35,234 nucleotides of DNA from a virus: positions 1 through 35,234 of IMG/VR virus record IMGVR_UViG_3300005563_000068, one strand, 5' to 3'. Within the stretch, counting starts at the first letter, position 1. Every line of letters begins with the position of its first letter. The position numbers and the translations under genes are program-made. The notes beneath the pieces were generated by a model that was given only the letters and a program-made list of their open reading frames with translations, was not told where the DNA came from and searched no databases. Shown piece by piece: positions 30,161 through 35,132 of the stretch.

Positions 30161-30375
30161 AGTGCGAGCACGGCGGGACGCAGGTCGTGGCTACCTGCGA
30201 AGGCAGGCCGGACGTGGTCATCGGTTGCCTGCACCGCGACGACGGCGTGATCGTCGCGCATATCGTCGAGCGATACTCGATGCGACCGCTGGCCATCGAA
30301 CTGATGTGGTTGGCGAAGAACGAGGCGCACAAGCAGCTTGCCCTCGGCAACTGGCCGCCCAATGAGGATGCGTGA
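30157..30375 (+). CDS. 72-residue early protein
   Basis: ATG 30157 overlaps the previous stop (ATGA). The product begins MKCEHGGTQVVATCEGRPDV, continues VIGCLHRDDGVIVAHIVERY and ends with a helix (LAIELMWLAKNEAHKQLAL). It has three Cys and several His. No family is recognised; third-position G/C and couplings support coding. Confidence 0.55.
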   Translation: MKCEHGGTQVVATCEGRPDVVIGCLHRDDGVIVAHIVERYSMRPLAIELMWLAKNEAHKQLALGNWPPNEDA

Positions 30376-30590
30376 AGGCCAAGCGCGCGAAGCCGGCGCG
30401 CGTCTACCCGGCTGAGTCGGACCCGAGACAGGTGAACGGCGTGAGTACGCCGACGGACACCAGGAGCGTTGCGGACTGGATGGTCGAGCGCGACCACATC
30501 GAGCCCATGAAAGATCGGCTTGCCCGCGAGTTCGGCCCGTGGGTGCGCGACGCCGACGGCAGGTGGCAACGCGATAGGAGGAAACGATGA
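30372..30590 (+). CDS. Basic 72-residue early protein
   Basis: GTG start overlapping the previous stop. The N-terminus is Lys/Arg-rich (MKAKRAKPARVYPAESDP). The second half has VADWMVERDHIEPMKDRLAR followed by EFGPWVRDADGRWQRDRRKR. The basic ends suggest nucleic-acid contact. No family is recognised. Confidence 0.55.
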   Translation: MKAKRAKPARVYPAESDPRQVNGVSTPTDTRSVADWMVERDHIEPMKDRLAREFGPWVRDADGRWQRDRRKR

Positions 30591-30820
30591 TGACTGCATT
30601 GGAGCTGCTGTCTGACATGCCAGATTGCGGGTGCGCAACAGGCGAGGGAGGGTGCATGCAGGAGTTCGAGTGGGTAGCCAAGCGAGCGCGCGAGGAGGTG
30701 CGGGAGGCTGCGGCGCTGGCTGCGATCGACGCCGGCGCGGAAGGCTTCTACGACCACACCGCCGCCGCTACCACCGACCGCATTGTGGCGGCGATCCGCG
30801 CGTTGCCGGTGCAGCCGTGA
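30587..30820 (+). CDS. TALELL-family small early protein (copy 3)
   Basis: A 77-residue protein with AGGAGG five bases before ATG 30587 (a second ATG follows at 30590). It has MMTALELLSDMPDCGC, a Cys/Gly segment, FEWVAKRAREEVREAAAL and an end IVAAIRALPVQP. Its length and plan equal those of copies 1 and 2. The strong own ribosome site suggests higher expression than its coupled neighbours. Function unknown. Confidence 0.65.
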   Translation: MMTALELLSDMPDCGCATGEGGCMQEFEWVAKRAREEVREAAALAAIDAGAEGFYDHTAAATTDRIVAAIRALPVQP

Positions 30821-30948
30821 CGCCCGAGCCAACCTGCAACGCCCCCATCAAGACAGCCGACGGCACGGTCGTCGCCACCTGCAACCTGCGCCCAGGCCAT
30901 CTCGGGAAGTGCCGCGAGGTGTGCTGGGAGATTGCGGGGCGGCCGTGA
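30817..30948 (+). CDS. 43-residue Cys-containing microprotein
   Basis: GTG 30817 overlaps the TALELL copy 3 stop and the stop overlaps the next GTG. The product (PTCNAPIKTADGTVVATCNL, then RPGHLGKCREVCWEIAG) has four Cys and a His that fit a zinc-knuckle-sized site. No family is recognised. Confidence 0.5.
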   Translation: MTPEPTCNAPIKTADGTVVATCNLRPGHLGKCREVCWEIAGRP

Positions 30949-31349
30949 GGAAGCAGGACAGCGACGGCAGCGCGCTCGATCCGGGTATCGCGAAAACCGT
31001 ACGGCGGCTGCGCGAGTGGGGATCGTCGTGGAACTACGAGACCACCGATTCTGGTGATGGCCGCTCAAAGTTCGAGGCCGGTACCGCTGACGAGACCACG
31101 CTGCGCGAGCCGCACGTCTTCATCCATGCTGACGCCAAGTACATGGTTGACGCTGCCAACGACCTATTGGCGACGTTGCGGGACGGCAGGCTCATCGACT
31201 CCGCTCTCAAGCGGGTCAGGGTGGAAGCCACCTACTGGCCGGCGGACGGGACAGCCATGTTGCAGGTGTTCGGGCTGGACGATTCGATGTGGCTTCCAAG
31301 GCCGACCACGGCGCCAGCCAGCGACGAGCCTCCGATCGGCCGCACATGA
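30945..31349 (+). CDS. 134-residue early protein, unknown
   Basis: GTG 30945 overlaps the previous stop. It reads as alpha/beta: IAKTVRRLREWGSSWNYETT, HVFIHADAKYMVDAANDLLA, LIDSALKRVRVEATYW and AMLQVFGLDDSMWLP. It has no Cys. There is no recognised family. It ends with a Pro-rich tail, and its stop overlaps a 12-codon ORF. Confidence 0.55.
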   Translation: MRKQDSDGSALDPGIAKTVRRLREWGSSWNYETTDSGDGRSKFEAGTADETTLREPHVFIHADAKYMVDAANDLLATLRDGRLIDSALKRVRVEATYWPADGTAMLQVFGLDDSMWLPRPTTAPASDEPPIGRT

Positions 31350-31384
31350 CGCGAGGGACGACGAGAGCGAGGGAGGACCGATGA
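31346..31384 (+). CDS. Possible 12-residue leader peptide
   Basis: ATG 31346 overlaps the upstream TGA and its own TGA overlaps the ATG of the next gene at 31381. The peptide is MTRGTTRAREDR. It could simply be spacer sequence; the ribosome site GGGAGG for the next gene lies inside it. Confidence 0.25.
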   Translation: MTRGTTRAREDR

Positions 31385-31485
31385 CGCTATTCGACTGGTG
31401 GGACAAGCACATGGTGGCCGGGACGATTCTTGTGGTCGTTTTCGGCCTCGCGCTCATCGACGCGGTCGGCAGGTGGCGCAAGTGA
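31381..31485 (+). CDS. 34-residue single-span membrane protein
   Basis: ATG 31381 has GGGAGG four bases upstream, one of the better ribosome sites nearby. The product (MTLFDWWDKHMVAGTILVV, then VFGLALIDAVGRWRK) has one hydrophobic helix of about 18 residues and a basic C-terminus, so the C-terminus is probably cytoplasmic. It is the last gene before the palindrome array. Confidence 0.5.
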   Translation: MTLFDWWDKHMVAGTILVVVFGLALIDAVGRWRK

Positions 31486-31486
31486 C

Positions 31487-31555
31487 TGTGGCGCTTTGCC
31501 ACACCAGTGACGCGTTCTGCCCCATCGATTGATCGGAGTGGGGCGTTTTGCCACA
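31487..31555. repeat. Palindrome array, left cluster (three 17-bp sites)
   Basis: Three sites of the form six bases, five bases, six bases: TGTGGC-GCTTT-GCCACA (31487-31503, perfect), TGACGC-GTTCT-GCCCCA (31508-31524) and TGGGGC-GTTTT-GCCACA (31539-31555). Start-to-start spacing is 21 and 31 bases, two and three helical turns. They lie between the small membrane gene and the basic protein gene. Confidence 0.75.
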
Positions 31556-31574
31556 CACCTTGAGACGGTCTTTG

Positions 31575-31805
31575 GTGAGGTTGGATACGGATGGAGAGGT
31601 CGGCGCCGCGATTAACCTAACGCCCGGCCAGGTCGCCCGTCGTGCTACCAAGCGCCTGGCACGTGCCCAGCGCCGTGCTACGGCGAAGATCCAGAATGCC
31701 GAGGAGCTACTGGCCATTGCTCGCAAGAGCGGTGTAACTGCGCGTAGTTGGCAGGCTGCTATACTCGCGCGGCTAGTGGCAGCTGAGCGCGACAAGCAGC
31801 GATAG
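31575..31805 (+). CDS. Small basic protein flanked by palindromes
   Basis: A 76-residue protein if GTG 31575 is the start; a TTG at 31548 lies inside a palindrome and is less likely. It is Arg/Ala-rich and helical: LTPGQVARRATKRLARAQRR, KIQNAEELLAIARKSGVTAR and SWQAAILARLVAAERDKQR. The charge suggests DNA or RNA binding, and it sits between the two palindrome clusters, so it could recognise them. No ribosome site is obvious and no family is recognised. Confidence 0.5.
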   Translation: MRLDTDGEVGAAINLTPGQVARRATKRLARAQRRATAKIQNAEELLAIARKSGVTARSWQAAILARLVAAERDKQR

Positions 31806-31994
31806 ATACGAGCGTTTCTGTCAAGGCACGGTGTTCAGTGTGGCGTAACGCTACAGCACTGTGGCAGTTCGCTACACAGCGGCTGGCGGTAGTTGCCGTC
31901 CGATGACCCCCACCCCCTCCCCCAAAAGCCGGGTGAGAAAAATCCCCTATACCCACCCCCATTCGAAAATCAGCCAAACAGGAGTGTGCTTGAC
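31806..31994. promoter_or_regulatory. Gene-free stretch with palindromes and C-runs
   Basis: 189 bases downstream of the basic protein. Besides the right palindrome cluster it contains C-rich runs (GACCCCCACCCCCTCCCCC at about 31904-31922) and a second C-rich part near 31950-31960. AGGAG at 31980-31984 is the ribosome site of the next gene. No clear terminator hairpin. Confidence 0.45.
31839..31876. repeat. Palindrome array, right cluster (two 17-bp sites)
   Basis: TGTGGC-GTAAC-GCTACA (31839-31855) and TGTGGC-AGTTC-GCTACA (31860-31876), 21 bases apart start to start. They share the left half TGTGGC and differ from the left cluster by GCTACA for GCCACA. Confidence 0.75.
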
Positions 31995-32267
31995 ATGAAG
32001 AAGCTGAAGGCCTGCCCGTTCTGCGGTGGCCACGAAATCATGCAGGTCGACAACGGGCTCGTGAAGCGCAACTTCGTTTGCTGCCTGGAGTGCCACGCCA
32101 GCGGACCTGAGGGGATGGGCAAGAACCTGCAGACGCGGTCTCGTGACGCCAGGAGGCGATGGAATATGAGCGCGCAGCGGCACGACGTCTGTTACGACAT
32201 CGGACCATGCTCGGTCGCCTGGTGCCCGGCACGGTTTACTGCGGCGTGCGACAAGGCTCGGGCCTGA
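31995..32267 (+). CDS. Lar-like zinc-ribbon protein
   Basis: A 90-residue protein from ATG 31995, with AGGAG ten bases upstream. It begins KKLKACPFCGGHEIMQVDNG and continues FVCCLECHASGPEGMGK, with a later basic RDARRRWNM. This is the pattern of the Lar / restriction-alleviation zinc-ribbon family (L-K-x-CPFCG, C-x2-C, then R-x-W-N). Lar proteins lessen restriction of phage DNA in some systems, so together with the methyltransferase this may serve anti-restriction. A further Cys-containing tail (CYDIGPCSVAWCPA) is atypical. Confidence 0.65.
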   Translation: MKKLKACPFCGGHEIMQVDNGLVKRNFVCCLECHASGPEGMGKNLQTRSRDARRRWNMSAQRHDVCYDIGPCSVAWCPARFTAACDKARA

Positions 32268-32316
32268 TTCCCCCGTCCCCTTCCAAAATTCCCCCAACTG
32301 CCGTGTACTTGACGGC
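32268..32316. other. Short convergent intergenic stretch
   Basis: It lies between the Lar-like gene and the end of the leftward gene. It is C-rich and contains one copy of CGTGTACTTGAC (32302-32313). No start codon follows on the plus strand, so this copy is not an evident promoter. No hairpin terminator seen. Confidence 0.4.
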
Positions 32317-32694
32317 TCAGTCGTAGTCCCACGGCTTCGGCCTGCCGTCGAGGATCCAGCGGTTGACCTCGCGGACCTCCTGTTCGGCGAGCTCAGTTGA
32401 CGGTCGCCACAGGCCGGCGGCGTAGGCGAGCGGGCCGTCTCGGTCCTGTTCGGCGGACCAGAGCTGGCGGGCGCGGTCGAGGGCCCTTTGCGCCGAGTGG
32501 CAGGTCTCGATGCGGCGGTACTTGCCGTCTGGCTCAACAGCGAAGACGGACCACGCTACCCGAGGTGGCTCCGATGCAAGCCGAGCCGGCAGAAGTGGAG
32601 GCCGTCGGTTGAGTCGAGGAGCTCGAGCACTGACGGCGTCCGAAACGATGATTCGGCGGCCGGTGCGCTGAGTCGAGGTCCGAGCCTGAGCCAA
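32317..32694 (-). CDS. Lone leftward gene with TTG start
   Basis: A 125-residue protein. TTG 32694 is the only usable start in the frame and has GGAGG eight bases upstream (CCGGAGGAAGCGAAC), which supports it. The N-terminus is basic (RTSTQRTGRRIIVSDAVSAR). The second half looks like a small domain: RVAWSVFAVEPDGKYRRIET, SAQRALDRARQLWSAEQD and VREVNRWILDGRPKPWDYD. It is opposite in direction to all its neighbours, so it may be expressed on its own, for example from the prophage. No family is recognised. Confidence 0.55.
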   Translation of the reverse strand: MAQARTSTQRTGRRIIVSDAVSARAPRLNRRPPLLPARLASEPPRVAWSVFAVEPDGKYRRIETCHSAQRALDRARQLWSAEQDRDGPLAYAAGLWRPSTELAEQEVREVNRWILDGRPKPWDYD

Positions 32695-32852
32695 GTTCGC
32701 TTCCTCCGGATCCGGATGGCCTTCTGGCGGTCGCCTCTGTTAGACAAGTAGCCCTAACGGGTTATCACGTGCGGCGCGTCAGGTTCCAGTGGGTCAGCGA
32801 AGAAATTACAATTGGTGACAATCGTGTACTTGACAGATGGTACACTCTCGGC
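32695..32852. promoter_or_regulatory. Divergent intergenic region with extended -10 promoter and operator-like palindrome
   Basis: It holds GTGTAC (32824-32829), TTGACA (32830-32835) and GTACAC (32840-32845). GTGTAC-N10-GTACAC is a perfect inverted repeat. TGGTACACT (32838-32846) fits an extended -10 promoter (TGnTANANT) that would start transcription at about the ATG 32853. A protein bound to the palindrome would cover the promoter. Confidence 0.5.
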
Positions 32853-33110
32853 ATGGATGACAACCCGGACGTCGCCGCATTTCATGCCGCGCTTGCTGAG
32901 GTGCTCGACGTTGGTCCCGGCGTGAAGATGGATGGCCGCGGGTGCGGTAAGCCAACCGAGGCGCGCAGGCGTGACGGTCGCCTTGGAACGCTACGATGCG
33001 GAGTCGATGACGGAGTCGCCGTGTTTTGCAACGAGTGCCAGATGGCTTCCGTGGTTGCTAACTCCCATAACGGCTTTCGCGCCACGCCAGGATGGGACAA
33101 GGACAAGTAG
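32853..33110 (+). CDS. Small Cys-containing protein with leaderless-type start
   Basis: An 85-residue protein from ATG 32853; no ribosome site precedes it, but a -10-like TACACT ends 6 bases upstream. The first third is helical and acidic (DVAAFHAALAEVLDVG). GRGCGKPTEARRRDGRLG, TLRCGVDDGV and FCNEC supply four Cys for a probable zinc site. An upstream GTG at 32769 is possible but would read through the promoter. No family is recognised. Confidence 0.55.
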   Translation: MDDNPDVAAFHAALAEVLDVGPGVKMDGRGCGKPTEARRRDGRLGTLRCGVDDGVAVFCNECQMASVVANSHNGFRATPGWDKDK

Positions 33111-33117
33111 CGTGTAC

Positions 33118-33146
33118 TTGACGCCAACGCGGTAATCAGATACACC
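33118..33146 (+). promoter_or_regulatory. Promoter of the serine recombinase gene
   Basis: TTGACG (33118-33123), 17 bases, TACACC (33141-33146), then 7 bases to ATG 33154. The -35 lies in a copy of CGTGTACTTGAC. There is no ribosome site, so a leaderless mRNA is likely if the promoter is used. Confidence 0.5.
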
Positions 33147-33153
33147 CGTATCT

Positions 33154-33693
33154 ATGCCAAGCGAACATGCCGTAGCTCTCCTGCGCGTCTCGACCGAAAA
33201 GCAGCAGCTCGGCCTGGACGCCCAACGCGCCGCCATCTCTGCCTACGCCGCCAACCACGACATCGAAGTCATATCCTGGCACACCGAGATCGTGTCCGGA
33301 GGGGCGCCGTTCGAGGAGCGGTACGGGCTACAGGCTGCCTCTGACGACGTGGCCAGACTCGGCGCCCGGTACCTCATCGTGGCCAAGCGGGACAGGTTCA
33401 GTCGCGACCCGCTCGTGGCCATGCTGACCGAACGGTCTCTTGAGAAGCTTGGCGCGTCCGTGGTCTGCGCCGACGGCAACAACGAGACTGACCCTGCGTC
33501 CGAGCTGATCCGCCACATCCTGGACGGGGTGGCGCGGTTCGAGAGGCGGATGATCGGCCTGCGGACCAAGGCGGCGCTGGCGGCACGGAAGGCCGCTGGC
33601 CACCGGCTAGGGCGCCCTCCCGGCATCGTCGAGACCGAGCCCAGAAAGCGGCGCGTGTCAACGGCTACAAAACTCCCCCAGGTGGACGCGTGA
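33154..33693 (+). CDS. Small serine recombinase (resolvase/invertase type) without C-terminal HTH
   Basis: A 179-residue protein of the resolvase N-terminal family. The catalytic Ser13 lies in LLRVSTEKQQLGLDAQ, and the active-site Arg pair is in AKRDRFSRD (Arg81, Arg84). The long E helix reads RFERRMIGLRTKAALAARKA, followed by AGHRLGRPPG. Only about 20 residues remain after the RLGRPPG hinge, too few for the usual helix-turn-helix. It could resolve multimers, invert DNA, or be a decayed remnant. The stop overlaps the next gene's GTG. Confidence 0.82.
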   Translation: MPSEHAVALLRVSTEKQQLGLDAQRAAISAYAANHDIEVISWHTEIVSGGAPFEERYGLQAASDDVARLGARYLIVAKRDRFSRDPLVAMLTERSLEKLGASVVCADGNNETDPASELIRHILDGVARFERRMIGLRTKAALAARKAAGHRLGRPPGIVETEPRKRRVSTATKLPQVDA

Positions 33694-34145
33694 AGACTTG
33701 CGTTGTCCTGCTACTGGCCGCGGTCGGATGCGGATATCATCCGGACCAGGCGAAGGTTGTTCCTGCTCCGGAGCGAGCCGATGAGGCGACGGCACTCGTG
33801 GTCAAGGCGTTCGCCATCAGCCACCCGCCGGCCGTGTACTGGTACGCGCCTGACGACGGCTGCCACCCAGGCATCACCGACCCTGAAGGTGAATGCGTCT
33901 TTGGCTTTCGCGTTGACGACACCGCGGTCCTGTCAACGCAGAATGGCGTCCCCATGAGCCAAACGGCGCTGGCTCACGAGTTGGGGCACCTGGCCTCGCT
34001 CGAGCACGACGGCACGTCTGACAACGCGTGCCACAACGGCAGGTACTTCAAGGACCCAGGCGACGCGCAGGACTGCAAGATCCCGAGCGACCAGCGCGGA
34101 CTCGTAGGATCGGCGAACCGGATGCTCGAGGCCATGGGGCTGTAG
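33690..34145 (+). CDS. Second lipoprotein zinc metalloprotease (metzincin-like)
   Basis: A 151-residue secreted lipoprotein. The signal peptide is CVVLLLAAVGC with lipobox AVGC (Cys14). The zinc site HELGHLASLEHD is at 96-107: HExxH is intact and the third His is in place, but the metzincin Gly is Ser103. Cys residues (about 58, 69, 114 and 133) may form disulfides. GTG 33690 overlaps the recombinase stop. It has no close similarity by eye to the 14433 protease beyond lipobox and zinc site. It may be a lysogenic-conversion factor on the host surface; that is inference. Confidence 0.75.
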   Translation: MKTCVVLLLAAVGCGYHPDQAKVVPAPERADEATALVVKAFAISHPPAVYWYAPDDGCHPGITDPEGECVFGFRVDDTAVLSTQNGVPMSQTALAHELGHLASLEHDGTSDNACHNGRYFKDPGDAQDCKIPSDQRGLVGSANRMLEAMGL

Positions 34146-34221
34146 CGACAAATTGACATAGCTAGCGCCATTTTGGCGCGAGTGGCCTTGACAGCGGTTG
34201 CCAATCTGGCACGCTGTCCTC
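34146..34221. promoter_or_regulatory. Regulatory gap with two TTGACA-palindrome units
   Basis: TTGACA at 34153-34158 is followed after 8 bases by GCCATTTTGGC (34167-34177, extended to GCGCCATTTTGGCGC). TTGACA at 34188-34193 is followed after 6 bases by GCCAATCTGGC (34200-34210). The two units are 35 bases apart. No good -10 box follows either TTGACA. Confidence 0.45.
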
Positions 34222-34365
34222 GTGTCGTTCGCAAGCTTCCTGCGCATCGCGACGTTCGTAGCTTCTGTTGCGTGCGCTGTCCTGGCAGCGGCCAGCCTGA
34301 TTAGCGGCGTCGCCGCGATGTCAGACCTGCGCGCAAGGGTCGAGGCGCTGGAGTCGTGCCAGTGA
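34222..34365 (+). CDS. 47-residue membrane protein
   Basis: GTG 34222. The product (MSFASFLRIATFVASVACAV, then LAAASLISGVAAMSDLRARV) has one long hydrophobic helix and a short charged helical tail (DLRARVEALESCQ). No ribosome site is obvious. Its TGA overlaps the next GTG. Membrane role unknown; small phage proteins of this shape can be holin, antiholin or superinfection-exclusion proteins. Confidence 0.5.
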   Translation: MSFASFLRIATFVASVACAVLAAASLISGVAAMSDLRARVEALESCQ

Positions 34366-34460
34366 GCTTCGCCGAGGCTCACCCGGTCGCGCTGATCGCC
34401 ACGGCCATTTCGCTGGTCGTATTCCTGTCACTGCTGGCCATGCCGAGGCCGCGCGGATGA
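34362..34460 (+). CDS. 32-residue single-span membrane protein
   Basis: GTG 34362 overlaps the previous TGA. The product (SFAEAHPVALIATAISLVV, then FLSLLAMPRPRG) has a hydrophobic helix and a short basic C-terminus. Its TGA overlaps the next ATG, so the pair of tiny membrane genes and the 97-residue gene are coupled. Confidence 0.5.
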   Translation: MSFAEAHPVALIATAISLVVFLSLLAMPRPRG

Positions 34461-34750
34461 GCCAAGGGCAAGGATATGGCGGCGACTTGGCCCAACTATG
34501 CGGCAGTCCGTACGCGAACGCGCAGGCGAGCGCGTCGCTTCAGCAGCAGCCACCGCCGAAGCCGGCGGCCAAGATCCGCGCCCGCATCGCCGAACTTGAG
34601 AAGGTCCGCGCGAACTACGTCGGCTACCTGGCGTTCCGGAAGTCCGAGGCCGACTGGCACGGCTGCTGGGACGCCTCGGTCAACATCAGCGAGACCGAGT
34701 GTGAAATCGCCGGACTCAAGTTCGCCCTCGATGCGCTGGAGGCCGGATGA
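34457..34750 (+). CDS. 97-residue coiled-coil protein
   Basis: ATG 34457 overlaps the previous TGA. A Gln/Ala-rich start (ANAQASASLQQQPPPKPA) is followed by a helical region (KIRARIAELEKVRANYVGYL, ETECEIAGLKFALDALE) with ADWHGCWDASVNI between. No family is recognised. The stop overlaps the next ORF. Confidence 0.55.
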   Translation: MSQGQGYGGDLAQLCGSPYANAQASASLQQQPPPKPAAKIRARIAELEKVRANYVGYLAFRKSEADWHGCWDASVNISETECEIAGLKFALDALEAG

Positions 34751-34839
34751 GGCGAGGCGGACTTCGGAATCCGATGGCGTTCTGGCTGATGATGCTGCCG
34801 GCCATCCGCGGCGTTTTCACCCCGGGGGTCGGTAAGTGA
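34747..34839 (+). CDS. 30-residue hydrophobic microprotein
   Basis: ATG 34747 overlaps the previous TGA and its TGA overlaps GTG 34836. The product (RNPMAFWLMMLPAIRGVF) is hydrophobic in the middle and basic at its start. Coding is supported mainly by the exact couplings. Confidence 0.4.
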   Translation: MRRGGLRNPMAFWLMMLPAIRGVFTPGVGK

Positions 34840-35132
34840 CCGAGGCGAACGTCCCGTACGTGCGCCCGAACTCGACCTGCTCACTATGCGGACAGATGGG
34901 TGGCGACGTGGACACTTCCCTCCTGTGTGCAACATGCCGGCGCATCACCGCCGCAGCCCGCGCGCTCCACCGCTTCAATGCACCGCGGGTCGGGAACGAT
35001 ATCGAGGACTGGGAGACGATCGGCGCGTCTTACCGAGTTCGATGGGTGAAACAGGCGACGCTTGCTCTTGAGGCAGCTGAACGGCAGGAGCGATCTGAGG
35101 CGGTAACGCCCGTGGTGGAGGGCCGTGGCTGA
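34836..35132 (+). CDS. 98-residue protein with a four-Cys zinc finger
   Basis: GTG 34836 overlaps the previous TGA. STCSLCGQMGGDVDTSLLC followed by ATC gives two CxxC pairs about 15 residues apart, a zinc-finger arrangement. A helical region follows (RITAAARALHRFNAPRVG, VRWVKQATLALEAAERQER). It may bind DNA or a protein partner. No family is recognised. Confidence 0.6.
   Translation: MTEANVPYVRPNSTCSLCGQMGGDVDTSLLCATCRRITAAARALHRFNAPRVGNDIEDWETIGASYRVRWVKQATLALEAAERQERSEAVTPVVEGRG

Noticed and set aside
31454-31795. 113-residue minus-strand ORF
   Set aside because: Covers the palindrome array and the basic protein gene in antisense; no ribosome site or recognisable motif.
31487-31876. CRISPR array
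   Set aside because: Units are short palindromes with irregular gaps and a gene between them; no constant repeat with equal spacers and no cas genes.
34153-34216. Sigma70 promoters from the two TTGACA boxes
   Set aside because: No acceptable -10 element at 15-19 bases downstream of either; reported only as regulatory sequence.
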